From: Clostridia bacterium
GTDB taxonomy: Bacteria; Bacillota; Clostridia; Christensenellales; Aristaeellaceae
NCBI GenBank assembly: GCA_017431365.1
Contig: JAFRLF010000086.1
Span: forward strand, 1-47,876
DNA: 47,876 bases
Reading direction: 5' to 3'
The notes under the pieces are model-generated. The model ran no database searches, was not told the DNA's origin, and saw nothing but the letters and a program-made list of their open reading frames with translations. The position numbers were made by a program, and so were the translations under genes. Shown in pieces: positions 24,263-33,267 of the stretch. How positions within the stretch are numbered: the stretch's first letter is position 1; the number at the start of each line of letters is the position of its first letter.

Positions 24263-24724
24263 GTGATCCGCATCCTGTTCGTCTGCCTGGGCAACATCTG
24301 CCGCAGCCCCATGGCGGAAATGATCTTCAGAGATATGGTGAAAAGGCGCGGCCTGGCGGGGCGGATCGAGTGCGCTTCGGCCGGCACGAGCGACGAGGAA
24401 GAGGGCAACCCCGTCTATCCGCCCGCGCGCGAGACGCTTTCACGCATGGGCATCGGCGTTGGAACGAAGCGCGCCGTTCAGATGACGCGCTCGGATTATG
24501 CAAAGTACGATTTGCTCATCGGCATGGAGCAGAGGAATATCGCGGCCATGCGCCGCATCTGCGGGGGCGACCCCGGGCATAAGATACGCCGCCTTCTCGA
24601 CGGCACGCCGCGCCCCAGGGACATCGCCGACCCGTGGTATACCGGCAATTTCGACCTGACCCGCGACGACATCGTCGAAGGATGCGAGGCGCTCCTCGAA
24701 AGCCTCGTTAAGGATCTGCCGTAA
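24263..24724 (+). CDS. Low-molecular-weight protein-tyrosine phosphatase
   Basis: A 153-residue phosphatase with a GTG start at 24263 preceded by CAGGAGG. The P-loop VCLGNICRSP (8-17; nucleophile Cys9 and Arg15 in the C-x5-R pattern) and the general-acid loop DPWYTGNFD near 130-138 are both intact. In Firmicutes such enzymes dephosphorylate tyrosine kinases of capsule synthesis and stress proteins. It is transcribed towards the dUTPase gene; the two stops are 5 bp apart. Confidence 0.92.
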   Translation: MIRILFVCLGNICRSPMAEMIFRDMVKRRGLAGRIECASAGTSDEEEGNPVYPPARETLSRMGIGVGTKRAVQMTRSDYAKYDLLIGMEQRNIAAMRRICGGDPGHKIRRLLDGTPRPRDIADPWYTGNFDLTRDDIVEGCEALLESLVKDLP

Positions 24725-24729
24725 ACCCG

Positions 24730-25164
24730 TCAGCGCCCCGTCGAGCCGAAGCCGCCCGTGCCGCGGCCCGTTTCGTTGAGGGCTTCAGCCTCGATGAAAG
24801 ACGCCGCAACGCAGGGGACGACGACCAGCTGCGCCACACGCTCGCCCGGCTCGACGCGCGAGACCTCCGCGCCGTGGTTGTGCAGCGCGGCGATCAGTTC
24901 GCCCCGGTAGTCCGAATCGATGACCCCGACCTTGTTCGACGGCGCCAGATTGCGCTTCAATGCTATGCCGCTGCGCCCGAATATCAGGCCGACGTACCCC
25001 GCCGGGTTGTCGACGGCGATGCCGAAGGGCACCCGCCCCGTCGCGCCCGGCGCGATGTCGAGCGGCTCGTCGAGGCAGGCAAACAGATCCGCGCCGGCGG
25101 AGCCTTCCGTACCGTAGACAGGCGCTTTGGCGTCGGGACGCAGCTTTTTATACCTGATCTGCAT
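24730..25164 (-). CDS. dut: dUTP diphosphatase
   Basis: A 144-residue trimeric dUTPase that hydrolyses dUTP to dUMP and pyrophosphate. The five family motifs can be followed: GSAGADLFA (21-29), GRSGIALKR (63-71), GVIDSDYRGE near 79-88, the ERVAQLVVVP block and the C-terminal GRGTGGFGSTGR. Function is to keep uracil out of DNA and feed dTMP synthesis. The gene ends 5 bp from the phosphatase gene on the other strand. A GC hairpin lies upstream of its start. Confidence 0.93.
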   Translation of the reverse strand: MQIRYKKLRPDAKAPVYGTEGSAGADLFACLDEPLDIAPGATGRVPFGIAVDNPAGYVGLIFGRSGIALKRNLAPSNKVGVIDSDYRGELIAALHNHGAEVSRVEPGERVAQLVVVPCVAASFIEAEALNETGRGTGGFGSTGR

Positions 25165-25188
25165 ATTCGATCCATCCTTTGAAGGACA

Positions 25189-25214
25189 CGGGGGCGCGGC
25201 TGACCGCGCCCCCG
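25189..25214. terminator. GC hairpin between ridA and dut
   Basis: An 11-bp perfect stem (25189-25199 with 25204-25214, arm CGGGGGCGCGG) has a 4-nt loop. It lies 19 bp beyond the ridA stop and probably ends that transcript, although no T-tract follows on either strand. Confidence 0.5.
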
Positions 25215-25233
25215 ATCCGTTAATGCGATGATG

Positions 25234-25614
25234 TCACAGATGCGCGACGGCTTCGATTTCCACCAGGGCGTCCTTGGGCAGGCGCGCCACTTCGACGGCG
25301 GAGCGCGCCGGATACCCGCCCTCGGGAAAGAACTCGGCGTACACGGCGTTCATGGCGGCGAAATCGTTCATGTCCTTCAGGAAGACGACCGTCTTGACCA
25401 CCTTGTCCATGCCGGAGCCCGCGGCTTCGAGGACGGCCTTGACGTTGGTCAGGGACTGGCGCGCCTGAGCGGCCACGCCGCCCTCGGGGAAGGCGCCCGT
25501 CGCCGGATCGAGGCCCAGCTGGCCGGACGTGAATACGAGGTTCCCCACCGCGATGCCCTGAGAGTACGGCCCGATGGCGCCGGGCGCGTTTTTGGTTGAA
25601 ATGACGCTCTTCAT
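25234..25614 (-). CDS. ridA: RidA family reactive-intermediate deaminase
   Basis: A 126-residue YjgF/YER057c/UK114 protein that hydrolyses reactive enamines and imines formed by PLP enzymes. Typical blocks are the N-terminal [28 protein letters not shown], the [13 protein letters not shown] helix, the arginine in [13 protein letters not shown] and the closing [10 protein letters not shown]. It has its own promoter and a terminator-like hairpin. The ATG at 25614 with AGGAGG 10 nt upstream is preferred over the TTG two codons earlier. Confidence 0.93.
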   Translation of the reverse strand: MKSVISTKNAPGAIGPYSQGIAVGNLVFTSGQLGLDPATGAFPEGGVAAQARQSLTNVKAVLEAAGSGMDKVVKTVVFLKDMNDFAAMNAVYAEFFPEGGYPARSAVEVARLPKDALVEIEAVAHL

Positions 25615-25647
25615 GATCAAAAGACCTCCTTATTGTTTTTCACAGGT

Positions 25648-25676
25648 ATTTTATATCCGTCGGGCGCGTCTGTCAA
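25648..25676 (-). promoter_or_regulatory. Promoter of ridA
   Basis: On the minus strand TTGACA (25676-25671) and TAAAAT (25653-25648) are 17 bp apart. The leader is about 30 nt. Confidence 0.65.
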
Positions 25677-25693
25677 TCGCTCCGCCGCGCCAT

Positions 25694-26494
25694 TCAGCTG
25701 CCGGTTGAGCGGTAGTGCCTGAGCGCCTTCTGAAACAGCGCATATATGACGCCGAACGCCGCCGCGCCGGAGAGCGGGCTGAGAAAGGCCGTCCACGCGG
25801 GCCAGCTAAAGAGGGGTTTGTCGAGGATGTACGCGGCCGGCAGCTGCAGCGTCAGGGCAAAAGGCGCTATCACGGTGAACAGCGTCCTAAGCGGACGCGG
25901 ATAGATGTTCACCGGGTAGGCGCAGGCGCTTCGGCCGCCGTAGGTCAGGGCGTTCACCAGCTCCACGGACTTCACGCTGTAGATGCAGAAGATCGCCTCG
26001 ATCAGGAAAAGCCCCAGGATCAGCACGACGCCCATCGCGACGGCCTCACAAAGGAGCAGTGCCTTGGCGAACGTCCAGCGCACGGCGGAAAGGCGGCTGC
26101 CGATGCACAGCGCCGTCACGCCCACCGCGATGCAGACGATCCGGCGCGGGTCGATGTCGCTGCAGAGGACCTGGGTCAGCACGGCGCGGGGCCGGGCGAG
26201 CATGGTGTCCAGCTGGCCGCTGCGCACGAGGGAGGGGAACGTTCCCGTCACGCCGCGCCCGAAGCACTCCGTCAGGTAGAACGTGACGGACATCATCCCG
26301 AAGAAGAAATACAGATCCCCCGGCTGCCACGACCCGAGATGGCCGAACCGGTCGATGATCAGCACGAGCGCCAGCATTTCGCCGCCTTCCATGATCAGCT
26401 GCGCCAGCGTCTGCATGAGGAAGGAGGCCGGGTACTGCATCTGGCATTTGAGAAGCATCCCCATCGAGCGAATGTATAGCTTGACCGTGTTCAT
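25694..26494 (-). CDS. ABC-2 type transporter permease (second permease)
   Basis: A 266-residue membrane protein with about six hydrophobic helices, of the ABC-2 permease group found as paired permeases with a single ATPase. It begins MNTVKLYIRSMGMLLKCQMQ in the usual cytoplasmic lead-in, then FLMQTLAQLIMEG. The middle carries ARPRAVLTQVLCSD between helices. It is the last gene of the cluster, 4 bp after the first permease. Cargo is unknown; related exporters carry drugs, lipids or peptides. Confidence 0.8.
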   Translation of the reverse strand: MNTVKLYIRSMGMLLKCQMQYPASFLMQTLAQLIMEGGEMLALVLIIDRFGHLGSWQPGDLYFFFGMMSVTFYLTECFGRGVTGTFPSLVRSGQLDTMLARPRAVLTQVLCSDIDPRRIVCIAVGVTALCIGSRLSAVRWTFAKALLLCEAVAMGVVLILGLFLIEAIFCIYSVKSVELVNALTYGGRSACAYPVNIYPRPLRTLFTVIAPFALTLQLPAAYILDKPLFSWPAWTAFLSPLSGAAAFGVIYALFQKALRHYRSTGS

Positions 26495-26498
26495 TGCA

Positions 26499-27290
26499 TC
26501 AGCCTCCCTGGACGGTCAGCCTTGACCGGTTGCGCCGCCACAGAAGCGTTCCCAGCAGGATGAGCAGAAGCGTCCACCCCGCCTGCAGGCCGATCACGCG
26601 GATCGCGGCATCCATGCCGTACTGGCCCGTGTAGAGGCGGATCGGCGCGTCGAGCAGCTGCGCGTAGGGGAGCAGGGTGATGACCTTCTGCCAGCTGTCG
26701 GGGAACAGCGTCAGCGGGAGGATGTTCCCGCAGAGCAGCGTCATGAGGAGGTTCATCACGGCCCGTATTCCCCGGAAGTCCAGCGTCCGCATGGTAAAGC
26801 CCATGCTGATGTTCTCGAGCGCCGTGACGCACAGGAGCCCGAGCGTCAGGGAGCAGAGCCCCAGCGCCGCGGCCGGTATAGAGGCGGGCGGCGCGATGTT
26901 CCAGCCCTTGGGCAGCAGCGCGGCGAAGACGAGCATGGGCACGGCGCGCATGGCGCTGCCGGTCAGCTTCATCGCCGCGATGCGCGCGTAATAAAACCCG
27001 TACAGGCTGACGGGGCGGCACAGGTCGTATGCGATGCCGCCGGTGCGGATCTTGTCCATCAGTTCGTCGTCTGAGGAGAGCACCATGCGGAAAAACGCCT
27101 GCTGCAGCCAGACGTACGTCACGACGGACTCAAGCGGCAATGCCTGCGGCCTGGAGGCGTACAGCGTCCTGTAAAGGGCGATCAGTATGAGCCCGAAGAA
27201 CACCTGGCAGAGAATTCCGCCCAGCATCGCGCCCCTGTACTGCAGCTCCATGCGCAGGCGCAGCCGAAAGACGGAGAGATAGCTCTTCAT
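26499..27290 (-). CDS. ABC-2 type transporter permease (first permease)
   Basis: A 263-residue membrane protein with about six helices, paralogous in layout to the following permease. The start ATG at 27290 overlaps the stop of the ATPase gene by 4 nt (ATGA). A much longer frame running through the ATPase gene to 27944 is an artefact. The segment AFFRMVLSSDDELMDKIRTGGIAYDLCRPVSLY is shared in type with viologen/drug exporter permeases. It should form a heterodimer with the other permease. Confidence 0.82.
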   Translation of the reverse strand: MKSYLSVFRLRLRMELQYRGAMLGGILCQVFFGLILIALYRTLYASRPQALPLESVVTYVWLQQAFFRMVLSSDDELMDKIRTGGIAYDLCRPVSLYGFYYARIAAMKLTGSAMRAVPMLVFAALLPKGWNIAPPASIPAAALGLCSLTLGLLCVTALENISMGFTMRTLDFRGIRAVMNLLMTLLCGNILPLTLFPDSWQKVITLLPYAQLLDAPIRLYTGQYGMDAAIRVIGLQAGWTLLLILLGTLLWRRNRSRLTVQGG

Positions 27291-28252
27291 AGCGCCATCT
27301 CCCTGTACATGTCGGCGATCATGTGGTCGATGTTCTGGGGCTGAATGGTCATTTCCCGGATCTCCCCGGCCCTTTGAAGGCGCTCGAGCAGCACCGGCGT
27401 GGGGAGACTTCTGAGAGAGTATGCGATGATCACGTTTTCGCCCTCGCGGCTGACGTCGAGCCCGGCCGGCAGACCATCGAGGTCGTATTTGCCCGAAAAG
27501 CGCACTGTGACGGTGCGGGACGTGTCGTACCGGCTCAGCAGGTCGGTCAGCGCCCCGTCGAACAGCTTGCTTCCGTGCCCGAGAACCATGACGCGGGGGC
27601 AGAGCGCGGCGATGTCCTCCATGTCGTGGGTCGTGAGCATGACGGTCGTGCCGCGCTCGCGGTTCTCCCACTGCAGGAACTGCCGAAGCGCGAGCTTGCT
27701 GACCGAGTCGAGGCCGATGGACGGCTCGTCCAGGAACAAAAGCTCCGGTTCGTGCAGGAGCGACCCGCACAGCTCGGCCTTCATCCGCTGACCCAGGCTC
27801 AGAAGCCGCAGCGGCGTGCGCAGCAGACTCCCGAGCTGCAGCGCGTCCGTCAGCTCGTCCAGGCGTCGCTTCCAGGCGGCTTCGGGCAGGCGGTAGATGT
27901 CCCGCAGCAGGGAAAAGCTGTCGATGATCGGCACGTCCCACCACAGCTGTGTCCTCTGCCCGAAGACGACGCCGATGTGCCTGACGTGCTCCCGGCGGTC
28001 AGCCCAGGGCGTTCTGCCGTCGATGAGGACGGAACCGCTTTCCGGCGTCAGGATGCCGGAGAGGATCTTAATGGTGGTGGACTTGCCGGCGCCGTTGGGG
28101 CCGATGTAGCCGATCAGCTCGCCCCGCCCGACCTGAAAGGACAGGCCGCGCAGCGCCTCCACCCTTTCCTTGTCCCTGAACAGGGAGGCGCGGGCTCTCT
28201 TTTTCCGGACGACGAAGGTCTTTCTCAGGTCGTTGACTTCGATGTAGCTCAT
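27287..28252 (-). CDS. ABC transporter ATP-binding protein (ABC-2 exporter)
   Basis: A 321-residue ATPase that powers the two permeases. Walker A is GPNGAGKST (51-59), the signature LSLGQRMKAE near 150, Walker B LLFLDEPSIGLD, and the switch histidine is in LTTHDM. The region after about residue 235 is a C-terminal extension common in drug and polysaccharide exporter ATPases. Its ATG at 28252 has AAAGGAGCGG upstream. It is the first gene of a three-gene exporter cluster separated from glgB by a hairpin. Confidence 0.88.
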   Translation of the reverse strand: MSYIEVNDLRKTFVVRKKRARASLFRDKERVEALRGLSFQVGRGELIGYIGPNGAGKSTTIKILSGILTPESGSVLIDGRTPWADRREHVRHIGVVFGQRTQLWWDVPIIDSFSLLRDIYRLPEAAWKRRLDELTDALQLGSLLRTPLRLLSLGQRMKAELCGSLLHEPELLFLDEPSIGLDSVSKLALRQFLQWENRERGTTVMLTTHDMEDIAALCPRVMVLGHGSKLFDGALTDLLSRYDTSRTVTVRFSGKYDLDGLPAGLDVSREGENVIIAYSLRSLPTPVLLERLQRAGEIREMTIQPQNIDHMIADMYREMAL

Positions 28253-28277
28253 GCGCCGCTCCTTTCATTAGCCGCGA

Positions 28278-28310
28278 ACGCCACCGCAGTCCGACAGGCC
28301 GCGGTGGCGT
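28278..28310. terminator. Hairpin between glgB and the ABC cluster
   Basis: A 10-bp perfect stem (28278-28287 with 28301-28310, arm ACGCCACCGC) has a 13-nt loop. It lies after the glgB stop. The T-rich tail CGTTTTG is on the plus-strand side, so on the minus strand it may act poorly. Confidence 0.45.
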
Positions 28311-28346
28311 CGTTTTGTCCGCCCGGTCAGGCCGTCAGGCGCGGTT

Positions 28347-30326
28347 TCAGACGGGTTTCAGCACGACGGCCGTGCGCGCGGGGAGGTAGAGCCTTACGTT
28401 GTTGCCCTCCACGCCCGGCGTGAAGGCGCTGAACCGCTCGTGCGCGTTGCGCCCGTAGCCGCCGTAGCAGTAGTCGTCCGAGGAGAGGACGAGCTCGTAA
28501 TCCCGGCCCTGAGACACAGGGATGAGGTAGTTTTCATAGCTCTGAGCCGGCGCGAAATTGAACGCGAACAGCAGCCCGCCCCGCTCGAAGGCCAGGACGT
28601 GGTCGTCTTGATGCAGGCGCTTGAGCTGCGGCCATTCCTCGTCGAATATGCGGTTCTGCGTGGCGAGGTGGATCATGTCGCGGTCGAAGTCGTTGAGGAA
28701 GCGGTACTTCAGGTTTTTGTCGTTCATGAGGCTCCACTGACGCCTGCAGTACTGGAAGGAGTTGTCGTTTCCGGGACGGGGGAAGTCGATCCACTCCGGA
28801 TGCCCGAACTCGTTTCCCATGAAGGTCAGATACCCCGTGCCGCCCGCCGCCATGGTCAGAAGGCGCGTCATCTTGTGCAGGGCGATGGCCCGGTCGATGA
28901 TCTGGGTATGGGTGTTCTGCTCCATCTGGTCGTACATCGCGGCGTCGGCGAGGCGGAAGATCATGGTCTGATCGCCGACGAGGGCCTGGTCGTGGCTCTC
29001 GACATAGGCGATGGTGGGGGCGTTTCTGAAGGTCATCTCCGTCCACAGCTTGTCCAGGCTCCAGTCCTCGTCGCGCTGGGTCTTGACCATTTTGATCCAC
29101 AGATCCGGCAGACCCATCCCCAGCCGCGCGTCGAAGCCCAGCCCGCCGCTGTGTACCGGTTCGCACGTGCCGGGCATGCCGGACATGTCCTCCGCGATGG
29201 TCAGGGCGCGCTTGTTCAGACTGTGCACCAGCTCGTTAGCCAGCTGCAGATACGTCACGGCCTCCACGTCCGTGTTCATCGTGAAATAATCTCCCAGGCC
29301 GCTGAAGTCGCGCCCCAGGCCGTGGTCGTGGTAGAGCATGGAGGTCACGCCGTCGAAGCGGAACCCGTCGAAATGGTAGGTCTCCATCCAGAACTTCAGG
29401 TTGCTGAGCAGGAAGTGCAAGACGCCCGGCTTGTCGTAATCGAAGCACTTGGTGCCCCAGGCGCTGTGGTCGCCCTGCGCGCCTTCATGGAAGAACTGGG
29501 TCGAAGTGCCGTCAAAGAGGTTGATGCCCTCAAGGGAGTTCGTGGCCGCGTGGGAATGAACCACGTCCAGAAGCACGCGGATCCCCATGCCGTGCGCCTT
29601 GTTGACCAGGTATCTGAGGTCCTCCGGCCGGCCGAAGCGACTGGAGGCGGCGTAGAAATTGCTGACCTGGTAGCCGAACGAAGCGTAATAGGGGTGCTCC
29701 ATGACGGCCATGAGCTGGATCGTGTTGTAGCCCAGATCCTTGACGTGGGGCAGGACGTTGTCGGCGAACTCCCTGTAGGTGGCGATGCGCCGATCCTCGC
29801 TGGACATGCCCACGTGCGCCTCGTAGATCAGGGGCGGCTCGTCCAGACGGAAGCCCTTGTCCGTCCAGGGGAAGGGCTCGTCCTGATCCCAGACCTCGCA
29901 GCACCAGCTGTGCGTGTTCCAGTCCTGCGTGGCCCGCATGGTGTAAAGGGGCAGGTGCTGGGTGAGCTTGTCGCCGTTTTTGACGATCGTGATGACGTTG
30001 CTGCCCGGATGAATCGTCTCCCCGGGGAGGAACAGCTCCCACACGCCGTCGCCTTCTGGGAGGCGGGTCATCGGCCACTTTTCCCACGCCCAGCCGCAGA
30101 AGTCGCCGCTCAGGTAGAGCTGATCCGCCGCCGGGGCCCACTCTCTGTAGACCCATCCGCCCTCCGTTTTATGGAAGCCGAAGTAGCGGTGCGCGTTGGC
30201 AAAGTCTCTGAGCCTCTGTCCGTCCGGAAGAAGCTGCGCCTTTTTGGCCTTGTATAGCGACATGCGCAGGTCGATGTCTTTTTTGAAGGGCTTGAGTTCG
30301 GGGTGCCGTTTGAATATGCCGTACAT
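28347..30326 (-). CDS. glgB: 1,4-alpha-glucan branching enzyme (eukaryote-like GH13_8 type)
   Basis: A 659-residue enzyme that makes alpha-1,6 branches in glycogen. Order: an N-terminal helical lead, a CBM48 domain (about 50-155), the GH13 barrel with nucleophile Asp325 (GFRFDGVTSM), acid/base Glu379 (IAEDMSG) and Asp446 (ESHDQ), then a C-terminal beta domain. The lead (LKPFKKDIDLR) and GVTSMLYHDHGLG are marks of the GH13_8 branch that includes plant and animal enzymes, not the longer E. coli type. It is isolated from other glycogen genes and has its own promoter. The start follows GAGGGGG. Confidence 0.92.
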   Translation of the reverse strand: MYGIFKRHPELKPFKKDIDLRMSLYKAKKAQLLPDGQRLRDFANAHRYFGFHKTEGGWVYREWAPAADQLYLSGDFCGWAWEKWPMTRLPEGDGVWELFLPGETIHPGSNVITIVKNGDKLTQHLPLYTMRATQDWNTHSWCCEVWDQDEPFPWTDKGFRLDEPPLIYEAHVGMSSEDRRIATYREFADNVLPHVKDLGYNTIQLMAVMEHPYYASFGYQVSNFYAASSRFGRPEDLRYLVNKAHGMGIRVLLDVVHSHAATNSLEGINLFDGTSTQFFHEGAQGDHSAWGTKCFDYDKPGVLHFLLSNLKFWMETYHFDGFRFDGVTSMLYHDHGLGRDFSGLGDYFTMNTDVEAVTYLQLANELVHSLNKRALTIAEDMSGMPGTCEPVHSGGLGFDARLGMGLPDLWIKMVKTQRDEDWSLDKLWTEMTFRNAPTIAYVESHDQALVGDQTMIFRLADAAMYDQMEQNTHTQIIDRAIALHKMTRLLTMAAGGTGYLTFMGNEFGHPEWIDFPRPGNDNSFQYCRRQWSLMNDKNLKYRFLNDFDRDMIHLATQNRIFDEEWPQLKRLHQDDHVLAFERGGLLFAFNFAPAQSYENYLIPVSQGRDYELVLSSDDYCYGGYGRNAHERFSAFTPGVEGNNVRLYLPARTAVVLKPV

Positions 30327-30375
30327 TACTTATCCCCCTCGCGTCAGGTGTTTTTCATCCGATGAATATGAAATC

Positions 30376-30404
30376 ATTATATGCCCTGTCATGAAAATGC
30401 GCAA
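30376..30404 (-). promoter_or_regulatory. Promoter of glgB
   Basis: On the minus strand TTGCGC (30404-30399) and TATAAT (30381-30376) are 17 bp apart. The leader to the ATG at 30326 is about 45 nt. Confidence 0.65.
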
Positions 30405-30499
30405 GGCTTTTTTCCGGACAGCGAGAGTGTAAGGCTTTGGCGTCCCACTTGACGCACAAAAAGCAGGCCGCCGAAGCCGGGAACAGGTTAAATCTGACG

Positions 30500-30535
30500 A
30501 AAAAAGGACGGACCCGGTTCGCTTCGGGTTCGTCC
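30500..30535 (-). terminator. Rho-independent terminator of the pyr operon
   Basis: On the minus strand an 11-bp stem with one G-U pair (30535-30525 with 30516-30506) is followed by TTTTTT (30505-30500). It lies 20 bp after the pyrI stop and closes the operon. Confidence 0.8.
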
Positions 30536-30554
30536 CAGTTCTTTATACAGAGGC

Positions 30555-30974
30555 TTATTCCGCCTTGGCCTCGCAGTACAGGCAGCGGTAGATGCGGGCG
30601 CTCTTGTTGGTGAGCTTGAAGATCTGCGGCAGTTCCTGTTCCACGCTGGAGATGCAGCGCGGGTTTTTGCACTTGAGGATCCCGGTGACCCGGTCGGGGA
30701 GCTTCAGGTGCTTTTTCTCGACGAGCTTTCCGTCCTTGATGATGTTGACCGAGATGTCCGGGTCGATGTAGCCCAGGAGATCCAGGTCCACGTCCAGCTC
30801 GCTGTCGATCTTGATGATGTCCTTTTTCCCCATTTTATGGCTGACAGCGTTTTTGATGATGGCGACCGAGCAGTCCAGCTTGTCGAGGTTCAGCATCCTG
30901 TAGATGTCCATGCTCTTTCCGGCCTTGATGTGGTCCAGGACGATCCCGTTGTGTATCGAGTCGATGTTCATCAT
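30555..30974 (-). CDS. pyrI: Aspartate carbamoyltransferase regulatory subunit
   Basis: A 139-residue regulatory chain. The N-terminal allosteric domain (about 1-95; [13 protein letters not shown] at the nucleotide site) binds CTP/ATP in the E. coli homologue, and the zinc domain has the four cysteines C102, C107, C131 and C134 in the C-x4-C...C-x2-C pattern. It therefore should assemble with PyrB as a CTP-regulated holoenzyme. The ATG at 30974 overlaps the pyrB stop (ATGA); a second ATG follows directly. It is the last gene of the operon. Confidence 0.93.
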   Translation of the reverse strand: MMNIDSIHNGIVLDHIKAGKSMDIYRMLNLDKLDCSVAIIKNAVSHKMGKKDIIKIDSELDVDLDLLGYIDPDISVNIIKDGKLVEKKHLKLPDRVTGILKCKNPRCISSVEQELPQIFKLTNKSARIYRCLYCEAKAE

Positions 30975-31885
30975 TCCACCCCCAAAAGCTTCATGATCAG
31001 CGCCATGCGCACGTATTTGCCGTTGAGAACCTGCTTGAAGTAGGCCGCTCTGGGATCCGCGTCCACGGCGGTGGAGATTTCGTTGACCCTGGGCAGCGGA
31101 TGCAGGATGGACATGTCGGGTTTGGCGGTTTTGAGCTTTTCCGGGGTCAGGATATAGCTGTCCTTCAGGCGCAGGTAGTCCTCCTCGTTGAAAAAGCGCT
31201 CCCTCTGTACGCGGGTCATGTAGAGGATGTCCAGATCGGGCATGACGGATTCGAGGTTGGTGGTCTGCACATAGTCCAGGTGCTTGTATTGAAGGATTTC
31301 CTTTTTGATGTAGCTGGGGAGCTTCAGCTCTTCAGGCGATATGAGGACGAATTTCACATTTTCGTACCGCGAGAGGGCCGCGATCAGCGAATGCACCGTT
31401 CGGCCGAACTTCAGGTCCCCGCAGAAGCCGACGGTCATGTTGTCGAGCCGCCCCTGCTCGCGGGATATGGTCAGAAGATCCGTCAGCGTCTGGGTGGGGT
31501 GGTTGTGTCCGCCGTCGCCGGCGTTGATGACCGGCACCGACGCGGCCATGGCCGCAACGAGCGGCCCGACCTCCTTGGGATGGCGCATGGCGATGATGTC
31601 GGCGTAGCAGCTCACCGTGCGCACGGTGTCGGCGACGCTCTCGCCCTTGGCGGCGGAGGAAGAGGCGGCCTCAGAGAAGCCCAGCACCTGCCCGCCCAGC
31701 TCATACATCGCGGCCTCGAAGCTCAGGCGTGTGCGCGTCGACGGCTCAAAAAACAGCGTGGCCAGCTTCTTGTAGCGGCACTTCTCGCGGTACTGCTCCG
31801 GGTGAGCGATGATGTCGTTGGCCTTTTTGAGGAGTTCGTCGATCTCTTCCGTGCTCAGATCCAGGATGTCGATCAGGTTTTTCAT
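30971..31885 (-). CDS. pyrB: Aspartate carbamoyltransferase catalytic subunit
   Basis: A 304-residue transferase joining carbamoyl phosphate to aspartate. The carbamoyl phosphate motif [13 protein letters not shown], the [11 protein letters not shown] block and the [10 protein letters not shown] aspartate site are intact. It overlaps pyrE and pyrI by 4 nt on each side, so it is translationally coupled to both. Having a PyrI partner it should be allosteric, unlike the lone Bacillus PyrB. Confidence 0.95.
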   Translation of the reverse strand: MKNLIDILDLSTEEIDELLKKANDIIAHPEQYREKCRYKKLATLFFEPSTRTRLSFEAAMYELGGQVLGFSEAASSSAAKGESVADTVRTVSCYADIIAMRHPKEVGPLVAAMAASVPVINAGDGGHNHPTQTLTDLLTISREQGRLDNMTVGFCGDLKFGRTVHSLIAALSRYENVKFVLISPEELKLPSYIKKEILQYKHLDYVQTTNLESVMPDLDILYMTRVQRERFFNEEDYLRLKDSYILTPEKLKTAKPDMSILHPLPRVNEISTAVDADPRAAYFKQVLNGKYVRMALIMKLLGVE

Positions 31886-32535
31886 GCCTTCGAGCCCCCG
31901 ATCCAGGATTCGTCCGACGGGTTGTCGCGGAAGGCCAGCAGCCGGGCGACGTCTCCGCCGGTGATAAAGCCCGTCTCCGCGGCGACGCGCACGGTGGTGT
32001 CGAAGTCCGTCAGAGAGGTGTTTTCGAGGCCGGCCTCGCCAAGGCGGTCGAGGCCCTTCTTCATGCCGTAGGTGAAGATGCTGACGATGCCCAGCACCTG
32101 TGCGCCCGCTTCGCGCAGGGCGGTGCAGGCGTCGATGACGCTTCCGCCGGTGGAAATGAGGTCTTCGATCACGACGACCTTCGATCCCGGCTCGAGCTTG
32201 CCTTCGATCTGATTGCCCCGGCCGTGATCCTTGGCGCCGGAGCGCACGTATCCCATGGGCAGGCCCAGGATATGAGCGGCGATGGCCGCGTGGGCGATGC
32301 CCGCGGTCGCCGTGCCCATGAGCGCGTCCGCGTCCGGGTATTTTTCGCGCACGGTCTCGGCGATGGCGTTTTCAATGACGCCGCGGGTCGCCGGCGCGGT
32401 GAGGGTCAGCCGGTTGTCGCAGTAGATGGGGCTCTTTATGCCGCTCGCCCAGGTGAAGGGCTCGTCCGGCCTAAGGAACACGGCTCCGATGTCCAGAAGA
32501 TGACGGGATACGGTTTCGGCGTAAGCTGATATCAT
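31882..32535 (-). CDS. pyrE: Orotate phosphoribosyltransferase
   Basis: A 217-residue enzyme that makes OMP from orotate and PRPP. The PRPP-binding loop [13 protein letters not shown] is near 121-133, and [16 protein letters not shown] near the start is the usual N-terminal strand pair. It follows pyrF by 33 bp and overlaps pyrB by 4 nt. AGGAGG precedes the ATG. Confidence 0.94.
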   Translation of the reverse strand: MISAYAETVSRHLLDIGAVFLRPDEPFTWASGIKSPIYCDNRLTLTAPATRGVIENAIAETVREKYPDADALMGTATAGIAHAAIAAHILGLPMGYVRSGAKDHGRGNQIEGKLEPGSKVVVIEDLISTGGSVIDACTALREAGAQVLGIVSIFTYGMKKGLDRLGEAGLENTSLTDFDTTVRVAAETGFITGGDVARLLAFRDNPSDESWIGGSKA

Positions 32536-32568
32536 GTGTCGATTCCTCCTCGATGCGATGAGCGGGCT

Positions 32569-33267
32569 TCAGCCCACGAATTCGCGCACGCAGCGCTGAT
32601 AGGCGGCGACGGGATCTTCGGCGGCGGTGATGGGTCGGCCCACGACGATGTAGTCCGAGCCCAGTTCGCGCGCCCTCTGCGGGGTGGTGACGCGGGCCTG
32701 ATCGCCCTTCTGGCTGTCCGCGAAGCGCACGCCCGGCGTCACGGTCACGAAGTCCGAACCGAGGCTCTCATGCACCACGGGCGACTCCAGTGGCGAGCAC
32801 ACGACGCCGTCCAGGCCGGCGTTCTTCGCGTTCAGGGCGTATTTGGCGACCACTTCGGGCAGCGGGCGCTCGATCAGGAGTTCGTCGCGCATGCGCTCTT
32901 CGCTCGTGGACGTGAGCTGCGTGACGGCGATGAGCATGGGCCGTGAGCCGTCGGGCCTTGTGAGTCCCTCGATGGCGGCGCGCATCATGTCGATGGTGCC
33001 GAAGGCGTGCACGTTCGTCATGTCGACGTCCAGGTCGCGCAGGACGGCCATGGCCTTTTTGACGGTGTTGGGTATGTCGCAGAGCTTGAGATCGAGGAAG
33101 ATCTTATGCCCGCGCTCGCGGATCGCGCGGATGATGGCCGGCCCCTCGGCGTAGTACAGTTCCATCCCGATCTTGACAAAGGGTTTCTCGGTCTTGAAGC
33201 GGTCGAGGAATTCGAAGGTCTGCCCGGCGGTCGAGAAATCGCAGGCGATGATGACGTCTTTACCCAC
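32569..33267 (-). CDS. pyrF: Orotidine 5'-phosphate decarboxylase
   Basis: A 232-residue TIM-barrel enzyme making UMP. The N-terminal [17 protein letters not shown] and the catalytic block [13 protein letters not shown] (Asp-x-Lys-x-x-Asp) identify the short bacterial type. The C-terminal phosphate loop is [10 protein letters not shown]. It starts with GTG at 33267, has GGAGG 8 nt upstream, and overlaps pyrD by 8 nt. Confidence 0.94.
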   Translation of the reverse strand: MGKDVIIACDFSTAGQTFEFLDRFKTEKPFVKIGMELYYAEGPAIIRAIRERGHKIFLDLKLCDIPNTVKKAMAVLRDLDVDMTNVHAFGTIDMMRAAIEGLTRPDGSRPMLIAVTQLTSTSEERMRDELLIERPLPEVVAKYALNAKNAGLDGVVCSPLESPVVHESLGSDFVTVTPGVRFADSQKGDQARVTTPQRARELGSDYIVVGRPITAAEDPVAAYQRCVREFVG

